64,000 nucleotides of DNA from Paenibacillus mellifer (GCF_023195895.1 NZ_JALPRK010000005.1:62001-126000); one strand, 5' to 3'. Shown: positions 54,167 through 64,000, counted from the stretch's first letter. Notes: generated by a model from the letters alone, not told the origin. Translations and numbers: made by a program.

Positions 54167-56383
54167 ATGCGAATGAACTGGTATTACCGTACGATTCTTT
54201 CCTATGCTCCGATTCTCTTTGTCATCATTTCCTCCATGATCTTCATGATATTCCTGGCTCTCAACAACGCTTCCGAGCGCAAATACCTGGAGACCAACCA
54301 AGCGATCCTGGATCGGATCGTATTTAATGCAGATGCGAATCTGATGCTGATTGAGCGTAATGTTGTCAGCAAATTGTTGATGGATGGCGAGATCCAGGAC
54401 TACTTCACGAAGGGTTCCAAGGATGCGCTGGATGACTTCCTGCTGCAGAAGAAGATGATCGAATTAAGCTTGGCTTTGCCGTTTGCCAACACCATCTACA
54501 TTTATAATGAAGCCGAGCAGCGGATTATCTCAGACTTGGGATCGTATTCACTGAATGCGTTTGGTGACGCAGACTTCTTGACGGCGAGCTACGGCAATAA
54601 GGAATCCGCAGGTTGGTTTAATCCGCGATCCTTTGCCTATCTGCCCCGAGAGGAAGAAGAACAGCCCGTCGTCTCCCTGATGAAGTTTGCTTTTACCGGG
54701 AACGACATGCGGGGAGCCCTTGTCGTAAACGTGTATCAGCGTTCCTTTCTGGAATATCTCAACTCGCTAAGTGAAAGCGATTACAATCGAGTTCGTTTGA
54801 TCGATGCTGCGACCGATAAATCCCCGGATTCGGAGCCGGCCATGAGTCCAATTCAAGTTCAATCCGATTATACCGGCTGGACTTATGTCTCGGAGGGAGT
54901 GCATGATCAAGGCTATAATTGGCTCTCCCTCTTCTCCAACGCATGGATGGTGATTTGGGTCGTCCTGATTCTGCTGGCTTTACTTGGTTTCACGATCGTG
55001 ACCCATATCCATTACAAACCCATTCAATCGATTATGGAAAAGGTAAGCCAATTTTCATACCGAAAAAGTGAGGAGCTTGGCATCAAGGGGGCGAACAATG
55101 AGTTTACCTTCATCGAGATGGCATTAGACCATCTGTTAAAGCGTTCGCTGGATTACGAGAACTTACATAAAGAAGACAGCTTATTGCGGCAGCAGCGGCT
55201 TTTTCACGATTTGTTGGCCGGGCATCTCGTTCTGTCCGATGAAGAATTTCAGCAGCAGTTGGCTGAGTTTAATCTGTCCGTCCCCTATGACCGATTAGGT
55301 GTGATGGTGGCAGAGTTGGACCGGTATGCTTGGTTTACGGATAAATATAAGGTCAAGGACCAGTACTTGCTTAAGTTTATTATCGAAAGCGCCTTCCGCG
55401 ATTTGGGACATAGCCATCATTCCTTTGTATGGCATGCCTGGATGGAGCCGCATCGCATCGCTTTCGTGGTGCATCATACGGCGTCCGAACCGCGCAGCAA
55501 TCTAGCAGCGGCGGAATTTGCGGAGGAATTCAAGAAATGGATTCATCAGCATTTGGAGCTGACGATTTCGATCGGAATCGGGGCGGACTCCAAGTCGATC
55601 GAAACCATCGCGGATTCCTATCGAAACGCGCAGGAGAACGTGGAGCTCAAAACCCTCTTCGGCATCCATTCGATTATAGATAATCGCAAAAGCGCGGCTA
55701 TTATCAATCTGGACCGATACGCTTATCTGCAAGCCTTGGATTATGCCGCCCAGTCTTTCCGCATGAATGATACCGAATGGCGGGAGAAATTATCGCAGAT
55801 TTTCAACGAGCTTGGCAAAATGCGGTTTCGCAAGCGCGATATGGCGGAGTTTGCCCAGGCGTTTCTCAAACGAATGGATAAGGCGGTTCTGGCTTTATCC
55901 TCCTCGATCCAGGAACGCTGGAAAGGCGACTTTCAGGAGCGTTTCGCGGGGATGACGGAGACGGCGGAATCGTTAGGAGAATTTCAGGAACAGTTCATGA
56001 GCCTCATGAACCAGTTCGAGGCGTGCGTGGAAGAGGATCGTCAAGCCCGCAGACATCATAGTTTAGCGATGCAGGCTAAACATTACATCGATGCGCATTA
56101 TACCGATCCCGGCCTCTCCCTGGTCCAAGTCAGCGATTATCTGAACCTCCAGCCCAGCGCGCTAAGTCTTATTTTCAAAGAGGAAATGGGAGAAAAATTC
56201 GTGGATTACGTCTTGAAGGTTCGGATGCAGCACGCCAAACAGCTCCTGTTGGAAACCGAGGATTCGATTCAATCGGTTGCGGAGAACATCGGGTACCAGA
56301 ATGTGAACTCCTTCTACCGCGCCTTCAAGAAATTTCAGGACATCCCGCCGGGAGAGTACCGCAACATGTATCGTACGATTTAG
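54167..56383 (+). CDS. membrane-bound AraC-family regulator
   Basis: 738 residues from ATG 54167 (GGGAG upstream; 54140 is an in-frame alternative). Helices at about 10-30 and 260-285 flank an extracellular sensor domain; the C-terminal 100 residues are an AraC DNA-binding domain (LSLVQVSDYLNLQPSALSLI; SVAENIGYQNVNSFYRAFKK). Such proteins sense a sugar outside and switch on adjacent ABC uptake genes, as here. The 247-bp spacer before it shows no gene. Confidence 0.9.
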   Translation: MRMNWYYRTILSYAPILFVIISSMIFMIFLALNNASERKYLETNQAILDRIVFNADANLMLIERNVVSKLLMDGEIQDYFTKGSKDALDDFLLQKKMIELSLALPFANTIYIYNEAEQRIISDLGSYSLNAFGDADFLTASYGNKESAGWFNPRSFAYLPREEEEQPVVSLMKFAFTGNDMRGALVVNVYQRSFLEYLNSLSESDYNRVRLIDAATDKSPDSEPAMSPIQVQSDYTGWTYVSEGVHDQGYNWLSLFSNAWMVIWVVLILLALLGFTIVTHIHYKPIQSIMEKVSQFSYRKSEELGIKGANNEFTFIEMALDHLLKRSLDYENLHKEDSLLRQQRLFHDLLAGHLVLSDEEFQQQLAEFNLSVPYDRLGVMVAELDRYAWFTDKYKVKDQYLLKFIIESAFRDLGHSHHSFVWHAWMEPHRIAFVVHHTASEPRSNLAAAEFAEEFKKWIHQHLELTISIGIGADSKSIETIADSYRNAQENVELKTLFGIHSIIDNRKSAAIINLDRYAYLQALDYAAQSFRMNDTEWREKLSQIFNELGKMRFRKRDMAEFAQAFLKRMDKAVLALSSSIQERWKGDFQERFAGMTETAESLGEFQEQFMSLMNQFEACVEEDRQARRHHSLAMQAKHYIDAHYTDPGLSLVQVSDYLNLQPSALSLIFKEEMGEKFVDYVLKVRMQHAKQLLLETEDSIQSVAENIGYQNVNSFYRAFKKFQDIPPGEYRNMYRTI

Positions 56384-56418
56384 AGCTTAGTCAACCTAAC
56401 GTGGGAGGAGGAAGCTTT

Positions 56419-58029
56419 ATGCGGCTTGCGAGGTCGTGGTTATCGAGGCTGGCGGTCATCGTCATCCTGAGCTTATTAGCGGCGGGTTGCAGCGGATTTG
56501 AGGATACGGATCGACTGGGGTTGGCGTCGGACCCGATCCGTTCCTTCGAAGCGGACGGATTCGCGGCGGCCGATGACGGCTGGGGCACACTTCGAATCGA
56601 ACTGTTTGAACGAAGCAACAAGCCGATTGGCGCGCCGACCATTACCGATAACGCGATGACGCAGTACATTCAAGAGCATTTCGGAGATCCAGAACGGATC
56701 AAGATCGAATTCGTTACAGTCCCCCGTGCGGAGGAGGTCAGGCGCTTGCAGGTGTTGATGGCGGCGAATCAAGCGCCGGATATTGTGTTCACTTACGACT
56801 TGCCTACGGTCTACAATTTCTACACGCAAGGCAAATTAACCGATTTGTCGCCTTTGCTGGATCAATACGGCTCCCGGCTGAAGCAGCTTCTGGGGGAGGA
56901 AATTTTGAGTTACGGGCGGCTCGAGGGAACCCAGTTTGCGATCCCGGCTAAGCGGGTATTGACGGCTCGAAGCACCACTTTGATCCGGGAGGATTGGCTT
57001 CGGGAAGCCGGCTTGCCTTTACCGGAGACGACGGAGGACTTCTACAGGGCGCTTCAGACATTTAAAGAAGACCGGCTGCGAAAGGACGGAGAAATCATCT
57101 ATCCCTTCGGTCAAATCGATTACTATCATACAGCCCCGCTACAGTACTCATTTTGGGATTGGGACCAGATCACCATGGAGGACTTGTACGCCGAGCCGGG
57201 GTGGACGATGCCCGGAAACAAAGAAGCGTTCCGGTTTCTGAATCGTCTGTACCATGAGGGGCTGATCGATCCGGATTTCCACTTGGACCGGTTCGCCCAG
57301 CAATCTCAGAAAGACCTGATAAACGGCCGAGTCGGAGCTGCAACACCGAATACGAATGAGCCGGTATATATGGGATATCTCGCCGAATTGTTAAGGAATG
57401 ATCCGGACGCCATCTTGACGCCAATCGATCCCTTTACGAACGTCAACGGCAAGAAGCCCAAGCCGATCCTGGAAGATACGGGCATGTACATCATGGTTCC
57501 GAAAGCGAGCAAAAACGCGGAGGCAGCCATCAAATACTTGAATTGGATGGCGCAGCCGGAGAACATCATCACGCTGCAGAACGGCATACAAGGGGTGACG
57601 TACCAGATGGAGAATGGCGTGCCGGTCACCCTGGAGAGCGAGGATGCGGACCGTTTGTTATTTAATTATTTTGACTATTGCATCATCTTGAATGGGAAAT
57701 ATGTCAGCAGCAAGGACGAACGGTTGAATCTGAAAGCCAATGCCTCCAACGCGCGATTCGAGGAGTTTACGCGCAAGAGCGTAGAGTACGCCATGAACGA
57801 CGGTATTGAGACCCCGCGCATTCATGCGATCCTGCCTTCCGATATTCAGTATGCCGCCATCTTGAATGAGAAGAACGACGAGGTCTTCGTGAAAGTCATT
57901 ACGGCATCTCCGGAGAAATTCGATGCCGTATACGACGAGGAAGTGGCGGAGTATTTATCCATGGGCGGACAGCAGGTCCGTGAGGAGAAACACCAAGCAT
58001 ATCAAGCGCAGAGCAGCGGAACACCTTAA
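56419..58029 (+). CDS. extracellular solute-binding lipoprotein, copy 1
   Basis: 536 residues. Lipoprotein signal with lipobox LLAAGC near 20-25 (ATG 56419, GGGAGGAGG site). The rest is a large SBP_bac_1-type sugar-binding protein (APDIVFTYDLPTVYNF; ATPNTNEPVYMGYL; AAIKYLNWMAQPENI). Clearly a paralogue of the protein at 60234. It follows the AraC gene by 35 bases and ends at its own terminator. Confidence 0.9.
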   Translation: MRLARSWLSRLAVIVILSLLAAGCSGFEDTDRLGLASDPIRSFEADGFAAADDGWGTLRIELFERSNKPIGAPTITDNAMTQYIQEHFGDPERIKIEFVTVPRAEEVRRLQVLMAANQAPDIVFTYDLPTVYNFYTQGKLTDLSPLLDQYGSRLKQLLGEEILSYGRLEGTQFAIPAKRVLTARSTTLIREDWLREAGLPLPETTEDFYRALQTFKEDRLRKDGEIIYPFGQIDYYHTAPLQYSFWDWDQITMEDLYAEPGWTMPGNKEAFRFLNRLYHEGLIDPDFHLDRFAQQSQKDLINGRVGAATPNTNEPVYMGYLAELLRNDPDAILTPIDPFTNVNGKKPKPILEDTGMYIMVPKASKNAEAAIKYLNWMAQPENIITLQNGIQGVTYQMENGVPVTLESEDADRLLFNYFDYCIILNGKYVSSKDERLNLKANASNARFEEFTRKSVEYAMNDGIETPRIHAILPSDIQYAAILNEKNDEVFVKVITASPEKFDAVYDEEVAEYLSMGGQQVREEKHQAYQAQSSGTP

Positions 58030-58063
58030 ACTGAATCAGCCAGATGAACGCGTTGAAGTCCAG

Positions 58064-58110
58064 TCGTCCCAAGGAGGGAGTTTTTCCTTCTTGGGGCGAT
58101 TTTTCTTTTG
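58064..58110 (+). terminator. rho-independent terminator after binding protein copy 1
   Basis: TCGTCCCAAG/CTTGGGGCGA stem, 10 pairs with one wobble, followed by TTTTTCTTTT. Confidence 0.85.
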
Positions 58111-58285
58111 ACTGAACCGCCCTTCCAGCCCGCTATCTCAACAAAGGTTAGGCATATAAAAAAGGTGAAACGACTTCTTTTAAAAGAGAAGAAGCCCCCA
58201 AAAAAGGAGAATTTCCCAATGTTCGTTCCTGCGGTATAGTAAGCAGCAACCAAGCCATGGACTTACACTCGAAAGGAGGATGCGG

Positions 58286-59233
58286 ATGCAAACGGAAGTC
58301 AGGCGGGCGCGTTCTTCGCTCCCCGTCAAGCGGCTTAATGGCATGGCCGCCTTTAAGCGGCAATGGCCTTTGTATCTCCTGATGCTCGCGCCAATGACGT
58401 TCTTTCTCGTATTTAAGTACATTCCCATGGCGGGCGTCGTGGTTGCGTTTAAGGACTACAACATTTTTAGGGGGGTCTGGGCCAGCGAGTGGGTTGGATG
58501 GGATGTATTTCGGGAGATCTTTGGGATGCCGCAGTTTTATAAAGCGCTGCGCAACACCTTAATGCTGAATGTCATCTCCTTACTTACCTTCCCGATTCCG
58601 ATCATCCTGGCGATTATGCTGAATGAGCTGCGCGTCAAATGGTACAAACGCGTAAGCCAAACGCTGCTGTATTTACCCCACTTTATCTCATGGGTTATCG
58701 TCGGGGGGATGGTCATTCAATTGCTGGCTACCCATACCGGCAGCGTAAATGAGTTCATCAAAAGTGTCGGCGGTCAACCGGTTCCGTTCCTGGAAGACAC
58801 GGTGCTGTGGATCCTTACGTACACGGGGGCCGGGGTATGGCACTATGCCGGCTGGGGAACGATCCTATACTTGGCAGCGCTTACAGGAATCAATAAGGAG
58901 CTGTACGAAGCCGCCGAAGTGGATGGGGCAAGCCGGATGCGAAGAATTTGGCATATTACCCTCCCCGGGATCAAGCCGACGATCGTCGTGTTGTTTATTA
59001 TCCAGATTGGCCATATGGCGGATATCAGCTTCGAGCAGCCGTATGCTTTGCAGAACGGTTACGTCATGGATGTCGCTCAGGTCATCAGCACCTATGTGTA
59101 CACGGTCGGAATTCAGTCGGCGCAATTCGCGCTGGCGACGGCCGTTGGATTGTTCCAGTCCGTCATCGGACTGATCTTGCTGCTCACCGCCGAGCTCATT
59201 TCCAGAAAAGTGAACCAGCAAGGCATCTTCTAG
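58286..59233 (+). CDS. sugar ABC transporter permease (LplB-like)
   Basis: 315 residues, six membrane helices, and the EAA loop EAAEVDGASRMRRIWHITLPGI near 212. ATG 58286 lies 6 bases after AAAGGAGG; ATG 58280 would touch the site. N-terminal region YLLMLAPMTFFLVFKYIPMAG matches the LplB/YtcP-associated group that takes up complex polysaccharide fragments. Confidence 0.93.
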   Translation: MQTEVRRARSSLPVKRLNGMAAFKRQWPLYLLMLAPMTFFLVFKYIPMAGVVVAFKDYNIFRGVWASEWVGWDVFREIFGMPQFYKALRNTLMLNVISLLTFPIPIILAIMLNELRVKWYKRVSQTLLYLPHFISWVIVGGMVIQLLATHTGSVNEFIKSVGGQPVPFLEDTVLWILTYTGAGVWHYAGWGTILYLAALTGINKELYEAAEVDGASRMRRIWHITLPGIKPTIVVLFIIQIGHMADISFEQPYALQNGYVMDVAQVISTYVYTVGIQSAQFALATAVGLFQSVIGLILLLTAELISRKVNQQGIF

Positions 59234-59250
59234 CAAAGGAGGGAGCTCTC

Positions 59251-60123
59251 GTGATTCGGAATCCGGTTGATAGAGTGATCGATAGCCTTGTGATCGTATT
59301 CATCGGTTTGTTTGCTTTATTTTGCGTCGTGCCGATGATCCATATTTTCGCCTTATCCTTCAGCGGCAACCGGGCCATTATGTCGGGAGAAGTGTTTCTG
59401 TGGCCGGTTGAGTGGAACTTCCATGCGTATTCGGCGGTATTTGGGGACATTTCCATGATGCGTTCCCTGGTGCTGACGGTGATTCTGGTCGTCGTCTATA
59501 CCGCGGTAGCCTTGGTGATGACCATTATGGCTGCGTATGCGTTAAGCCGCAGAAACTTCAAAGGCCGTAACGTGATGTTCGGCCTGATCGTGGTAACGAT
59601 GTTCTTTAATCCTGGAATTATCCCCAATTATATGCTCGTCAAAGAGGTGGGTTTGCTTAATTCGCCATTGTCACTCATTCTGCCTCTGATGATTAATGCG
59701 TTCTTGCTGATTATTATGCGAACGTCCTTCTCCGGCGTGCCTCATGAACTGGAGGACTCGGCCTGGATGGACGGCTGCGGCCATTTCCGGTTTCTGCTGC
59801 AGGTCGTGCTCCCGCTTCAATTGCCGATTCTCGCAACCATCGGGTTGTATTCGGCCGTGGACCGTTGGAATATGTTTCAGGACGCTTTGTTCTACATCAA
59901 TGATAAAAATTTGTACCCGCTCCAGCTCAAGTTATATCAGATGGTCATCAACAGCCAGGTGAATGATGCCACAGCGCAAGAAGGCTTTAATGCCGCGACT
60001 CCGATTCCTCAGAGCATTCAGTCGGCCAGCATCATGTTTGCCACCGTGCCGATATTGCTGGTTTATCCTTGGCTGCAGAAATATTTCATTTCCGGCATGC
60101 TGCAGGGGGCCGTCAAAGGGTAG
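59251..60123 (+). CDS. sugar ABC transporter permease (YtcP-like)
   Basis: 290 residues from GTG 59251 (AAAGGAGGG). Six helices; EAA-like loop ELEDSAWMDGCGHFRFLLQVVLP near 165; typical C-terminal YPWLQKYFISGMLQGAVKG. Partner of the preceding permease; no ATPase gene is present, so a shared MsmX-type ATPase is expected. Confidence 0.93.
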   Translation: MIRNPVDRVIDSLVIVFIGLFALFCVVPMIHIFALSFSGNRAIMSGEVFLWPVEWNFHAYSAVFGDISMMRSLVLTVILVVVYTAVALVMTIMAAYALSRRNFKGRNVMFGLIVVTMFFNPGIIPNYMLVKEVGLLNSPLSLILPLMINAFLLIIMRTSFSGVPHELEDSAWMDGCGHFRFLLQVVLPLQLPILATIGLYSAVDRWNMFQDALFYINDKNLYPLQLKLYQMVINSQVNDATAQEGFNAATPIPQSIQSASIMFATVPILLVYPWLQKYFISGMLQGAVKG

Positions 60124-60233
60124 GACGGCAGGGATCACATCGATAGCTGTCTTTCGGCGGGGCGAAACCTTCCATATCGACGGCAACGCCGAAGGTCACT
60201 ATATATAAACAAATTGAAAAGGGAGGCAACACC

Positions 60234-61829
60234 ATGCGCAAACCAATACGCTCCTCGATGTTCGCCCTAGTTGCGTTGGTCCTGGCCGCGAGCTTGGCTT
60301 TGGCGGGCTGCGGCGGCGGGGGGAACGGCGGCGGGAATGCCGCGGCGACGAATAATGCCAAGGAATCCGAACCGAAAGGGGAACGGATTACCTTAAAAGT
60401 GGAGCTGTTTGACCGCAACAATACGCCGGCGGGGGAGCCGCCAATAACGGATAACTTCATGACCCAGTATATCCAGAAAAATTTCGGCGACCCGAACAAT
60501 ATCGACGTCGAATTCGTCACGGTTCCTCGCGCCGAAGAGGTGGATAAGCTGAACGTCCTGATGGCCTCGGGCTCCGCTCCGGACATCGTGTTCACGTATA
60601 ATAAGCCCACCGTGCAAAACTACGTGAAAAGCGGAGGTTTAACCGACCTGGGACCGCTCATTGATCAGCATGGGCCGAACTTGAAGAAAGTGCTGGAGCC
60701 TTCTCTGCCTTACGGCGTGTTTGACGGGAAGCAATATACCCTTCCTGCGCTGCGCGTGATTCAAGCTCAGACCACTACCTTCATCCGCAAGGACTGGCTG
60801 GATCAATTAAATCTCCCGCTCCCGCAAACGACGGAGCAATTCGTGGATGCCATGCGTGCCTTTAAAGAGAAGGATCCTGGCAAAACGGGAGGCAAGGTCG
60901 TCCCTTACAGCTACATCGACGTGTTTCATATGATGCCGCTGGTCAATTCCTTCTGGAAATGGGACGAAATTACGGATAAGAATCTGTATTCGGTTCCCCG
61001 CTGGCTGCAGCCGGGAAGCAAAGAGGGGTACCGATTGCTGAACCAGATGTACAACGAAGGACTGATCGATCCGGATTTTGCGCTCAGCGACGACTTTAGC
61101 CAGGCGTTCGCCCAGCAAGTCGTGAACAGCGTTGCCGGGGCGGGCACGCCGAACACCAATGAACCGGTATATAACGGCTACTATGCCAACCTGAAGGCGA
61201 ATAATCCGGACGCGGTGCTGGAGGCCATCGATCCGTTCTCCACTCCCGACGGGAAACATCCGAAGCCGATCTATGACCCGACCGGCGCTTACATTATGAT
61301 CCCGGCGACGAGCAAAAACGCGGAGGCAGCCGTGAAATATCTCAACTGGATGGCTGATCCGAACAACATCCTGGTGCTGCAAAACGGCGAGGAAGGCGTA
61401 TCTTACGAAATGAGCGAAGAGGGGCTGCCGCTGCTGCTGAATACGCCGGAGGCTCAGAACTTGCTGTACAACTACTATGACTACTGCATTATTTTGAATG
61501 GCAAGTACATTTCGACGGAGGACCCGAACAAGAACATTGCGGCCAATGCCTTCGATCCTGACTTTAAGGATTTCACCGTCAAGAGCATTCAAGCAGGCAC
61601 CAACGACGGGTATACCCTGCCTCGCGTGGATATTGCGGTGGATGCCGAAATCAAATACGCCAAAATCCTGGAGGATTTCGAAAAAGAAATGCTGGCCAAG
61701 ATCGTCACGGCCAAACCGGATCAATTCGACAAGGTCTATGACCAGAAGGTCGAGGAATATATGTCCATGGGCGGCAAGGCGGTCATGGAAGGGAAACAGG
61801 CGGCCTACGACGAGTTTTACAAGAAGTAA
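60234..61829 (+). CDS. extracellular solute-binding lipoprotein, copy 2
   Basis: 531 residues. Lipobox LALAGC near 24-29, then a Gly/Asn-rich linker. The mature part aligns with copy 1 throughout (APDIVFTYNKPTVQNY; GTPNTNEPVYNGYY; AAVKYLNWMADPNNI). Lies within the permease operon, so it is the likely main receptor; copy 1 may have other specificity or act as a sensor partner. Confidence 0.92.
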   Translation: MRKPIRSSMFALVALVLAASLALAGCGGGGNGGGNAAATNNAKESEPKGERITLKVELFDRNNTPAGEPPITDNFMTQYIQKNFGDPNNIDVEFVTVPRAEEVDKLNVLMASGSAPDIVFTYNKPTVQNYVKSGGLTDLGPLIDQHGPNLKKVLEPSLPYGVFDGKQYTLPALRVIQAQTTTFIRKDWLDQLNLPLPQTTEQFVDAMRAFKEKDPGKTGGKVVPYSYIDVFHMMPLVNSFWKWDEITDKNLYSVPRWLQPGSKEGYRLLNQMYNEGLIDPDFALSDDFSQAFAQQVVNSVAGAGTPNTNEPVYNGYYANLKANNPDAVLEAIDPFSTPDGKHPKPIYDPTGAYIMIPATSKNAEAAVKYLNWMADPNNILVLQNGEEGVSYEMSEEGLPLLLNTPEAQNLLYNYYDYCIILNGKYISTEDPNKNIAANAFDPDFKDFTVKSIQAGTNDGYTLPRVDIAVDAEIKYAKILEDFEKEMLAKIVTAKPDQFDKVYDQKVEEYMSMGGKAVMEGKQAAYDEFYKK

Positions 61830-61844
61830 CAGGAGGGGAGCCGA

Positions 61845-62996
61845 TTGATACAGGTAGCGGTAATCGGCGCCGGCGCGATATCGCCGGCCCATATTCAAGC
61901 GTATTTGCAGTTCCCGGAGCAGTGCCGCATTGTGGCAATCTGCGATATTTATCCAGAGAAGGCGCGGCAAAAAGCGGATCAGTTTCAACTGGATGCGGAA
62001 ATTTACGCCGACTACTCGGAAATGCTCCAACGCAGCGACATCGACCTGGTATCCGTATGCACGCCTCCGTATACCCATGCGGAGACGGCGATCGCTTTTT
62101 TGAAAGCAGGTAAGCACGTGATCGTCGAAAAGCCGATGGCTTCTTCGCTGGAGGAATGTGACCGGATGAACGAGGCGGCGGAGCAGAGCGGGAGAATGTT
62201 ATCCGTCGTGGCGCAAAACCGGTTCACCACCCCCATGATGAAGCTGAAGCGGGTATTGGACACGAAGCTCATGGGGCCGATCGTGCACGCGCAAGTCGAC
62301 TCTTACTGGTGGAGAGGCCATTGTTACTATGATCTGTGGTGGAGAGGAACTTGGGAGAAGGAAGGCGGCGGTTGCACGCTGAACCATGCGGTGCATCATA
62401 TCGATATTTTTCAATGGATGAACGGCATGCCAGCCGAGATCACCGCGGTGATGAGCAACACCTCCCATGACAATGCCGAGGTCGAGGACATCTCTGTCGC
62501 CATCGCCCGTTACGATAACGGGGCATTAGCCCAACTGACCAGCTCCGTCGTGCATCACGGCCAGGAGCAGCAGTTGATCTTCCAGGGGAAGCACGCGCGA
62601 GTGTCCGCACCTTGGAAGGTGGCGGCTTCCGTTTCGAAGCCAAACGGATTCCCCGAGCAGGATGAGGAGCTGGAAGCCCGAATTCAGCAAGCGTACGACG
62701 AGCAACCCGAGCTTCCGTATGAAGGTCATCGCGGCCAAATCCACGACGTCCTGAATGCGATCGAACAGGGCTCGCCCGTGCTGGTGGACGGCATTCAAGG
62801 CCGAAGAACGCTGGAGCTGATTACGGCAATTTACCAGTCGGCCAGCACCGGGCAAACGGTGAAGCTGCCGCTGGGTCCGGATAGTCCTTTTTATACGCGA
62901 GAGGGGATTTTGCAGAACGCGACTTATTTTTACGAGAAGAAGACCAGCGTGGAGAATTTCAGCGACAACAACATCACCTCGGGAGGCAATAGCTAA
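61845..62996 (+). CDS. Gfo/Idh/MocA-family oxidoreductase
   Basis: 383 residues from TTG 61845 (AGGAGGGG). N-terminal NAD(P)-binding motif VIGAGAISPAHIQAYL at 5-20; EKP in HVIVEKPMASS near 91; QNRFT near 124; and WWRGTWEKEGGGCTLNHAVHHID near 166. Likely oxidises a sugar or sugar derivative taken up by the operon transporter. Substrate unknown. Confidence 0.92.
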   Translation: MIQVAVIGAGAISPAHIQAYLQFPEQCRIVAICDIYPEKARQKADQFQLDAEIYADYSEMLQRSDIDLVSVCTPPYTHAETAIAFLKAGKHVIVEKPMASSLEECDRMNEAAEQSGRMLSVVAQNRFTTPMMKLKRVLDTKLMGPIVHAQVDSYWWRGHCYYDLWWRGTWEKEGGGCTLNHAVHHIDIFQWMNGMPAEITAVMSNTSHDNAEVEDISVAIARYDNGALAQLTSSVVHHGQEQQLIFQGKHARVSAPWKVAASVSKPNGFPEQDEELEARIQQAYDEQPELPYEGHRGQIHDVLNAIEQGSPVLVDGIQGRRTLELITAIYQSASTGQTVKLPLGPDSPFYTREGILQNATYFYEKKTSVENFSDNNITSGGNS

Positions 62997-63017
62997 AGGG
63001 GGAAAGGAGCAAACGAC

Positions 63018-64000
63018 ATGACGAAGAAGCAGGACGGCATGAACTACGCGCCGAAAGGAAAGCCGAGCCCGGTAGTCGGGGAGGGCGAATTCCGGTTTGC
63101 GGCCATCGGATTGGATCATGGACATATCTACGGAATGTGCAACGGATTGATCGAGGCCGGAGCCGAGCTCGCAGCGGTTTACGATCCGGATCCGGAGAAG
63201 GTGAAGCGATTCATCGAGACGTTTCCTCAAGCGGAGGCGGCCGCGTCCGAGGAGGAGATTTGGAAGGATCCGCAGATCCGATTGATCGCTGCGGCCTGCA
63301 TTCCTTCCGAACGCTGCGCGTTGGGGCTTCGGGCGATGGAGCACGGCAAGCATTATTTTGCGGATAAACCGGCCTTTACCACGTTGGAGCAGGTCGATCG
63401 GGCGCGCCGGAAAACGGAAGAGACCGGGCTCAAATGGGGAATTTATTACGGTGAACGTCTTCACGTGGAGAGCGCCGTGTTTGCCGGCCAACTGATCGAG
63501 GAAGGCGCGATCGGCCGGGTCGTACAGGTGATCGGCACAGGCCCGCATCGCGCCAACCCCAAGGCTCGGCCGGATTGGTTCTTCGACCCTGACTGTTACG
63601 GCGGGATCTTATGCGATATCGGGTCCCATCAGATCGAGCAGTTCCTGCATTACGCAGGGGCTAAGGATGCGAAGGTGCTGCACAGCAAGGTCGCCAATTA
63701 CAAATTCAAGGCCTATCCCAGATTCGAGGATTTCGGCGACGCGACGCTGGTAGCGGATAACGGGGCGACCTTCTACTTTCGGGTGGATTGGCTGACTCCC
63801 GACGGTTTGGGGACGTGGGGCGACGGCAGAACCCTCATTTTGGGGACGGAAGGTTATATCGAAATTCGCAAATACATCGACATCGCCCGGGAAGTGTCCG
63901 GCAATCATCTTTATTTGGTTAATCACGAAGGCGAATTCCACTATGATTGCTCCGGGAGAGTGGGGTACCCTTATTTTGGCGCATTCCTATTGGATATCCT
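63018..64000 (+). CDS. Gfo/Idh/MocA-family oxidoreductase, 3' end beyond window
   Basis: About 327 residues are visible from ATG 63018 (AAAGGAG). It has FRFAAIGLDHGHIYGMCNGL near 26, AVYDPDPEKVKRF, the FADKPAF variant of the EKP motif near 115, YYGERLHVESAV and CDIGSHQIEQFLHYAG near 199. Sister of the preceding gene, 21 bases away in the same operon. Confidence 0.9.
   Translation, partial: MTKKQDGMNYAPKGKPSPVVGEGEFRFAAIGLDHGHIYGMCNGLIEAGAELAAVYDPDPEKVKRFIETFPQAEAAASEEEIWKDPQIRLIAAACIPSERCALGLRAMEHGKHYFADKPAFTTLEQVDRARRKTEETGLKWGIYYGERLHVESAVFAGQLIEEGAIGRVVQVIGTGPHRANPKARPDWFFDPDCYGGILCDIGSHQIEQFLHYAGAKDAKVLHSKVANYKFKAYPRFEDFGDATLVADNGATFYFRVDWLTPDGLGTWGDGRTLILGTEGYIEIRKYIDIAREVSGNHLYLVNHEGEFHYDCSGRVGYPYFGAFLLDI

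Noticed and set aside
60807..62117. 436-codon minus-strand frame opposite the binding protein
   Set aside because: Crosses two well-supported genes and an intergenic gap; no start site or domain.

Overview
The window is chromosomal DNA of a spore-forming Gram-positive bacterium, most likely Paenibacillus or a close relative. Pointers are a GerA-type germinant receptor subunit at the left edge, strong AGGAGG ribosome binding sites, CsoR/CopZ/CopA copper genes, PadR-DUF1048 and ABC-2 exporter operons, and a membrane-bound AraC regulator beside a YtcP/LplB-type sugar ABC transporter. No rRNA, tRNA or CRISPR array was seen.

Layout. 1-4.5 kb: gerA end, then a PadR-controlled operon of two DUF1048 proteins and an ABC-2 exporter. 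4.6-13.6 kb: housekeeping and stress genes (YdcF, GNAT, CBS, MFS, WYL regulator, DoxX) and an NAD salvage pair pncA-pncB. 13.65-22.8 kb: a copper-response cluster in which four promoters carry a near-identical G-rich CsoR-type operator (copZ-like/SDR, MFS, csoR, copZ-copA). Nested in it is a TetR-type unit (CPBP membrane protein, degenerate HMA protein, metallo-beta-lactamase-fold protein, TetR) marked by a 41-bp palindrome. CopA carries an unusual extra C-terminal ectodomain.

23.7-41.3 kb is an AT-rich accessory island that follows a truncated response regulator. It is bounded by an 18-bp near-perfect inverted repeat; the left copy begins an array of six about 9-bp sites spaced about 21 bp apart, as expected for a TnsB/TniA-class transposon. 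Inside are a tandem-HTH protein, split IS66 pieces, a TniB/TniA-like transposition module with a zinc-binding partner, an orphan AbrB protein, a Gabija-like pair (OLD nuclease plus UvrD helicase), a YhaM-like HD exonuclease, a complete IS1595 element with 8-bp target duplication, a three-gene LRR_5-WYL-orphan operon and a PPP-family phosphatase. The island looks like a mobile defence cargo; the LRR_5-WYL-orphan operon is the least explained part.

41.9-51.8 kb: a CdaR regulator convergent with glycerate kinase and a GntP permease, a decayed DJ-1 gene, an SDR/TetR divergent pair, MerR, VOC, and a TetR plus ABC exporter operon sharing one operator motif. 51.9-64 kb: a chemoreceptor and a sugar-uptake region (membrane AraC regulator, two paralogous binding lipoproteins, two permeases, two Gfo/Idh/MocA oxidoreductases, the last cut by the window edge).

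All functions are read by eye from sequence; no database search was run.
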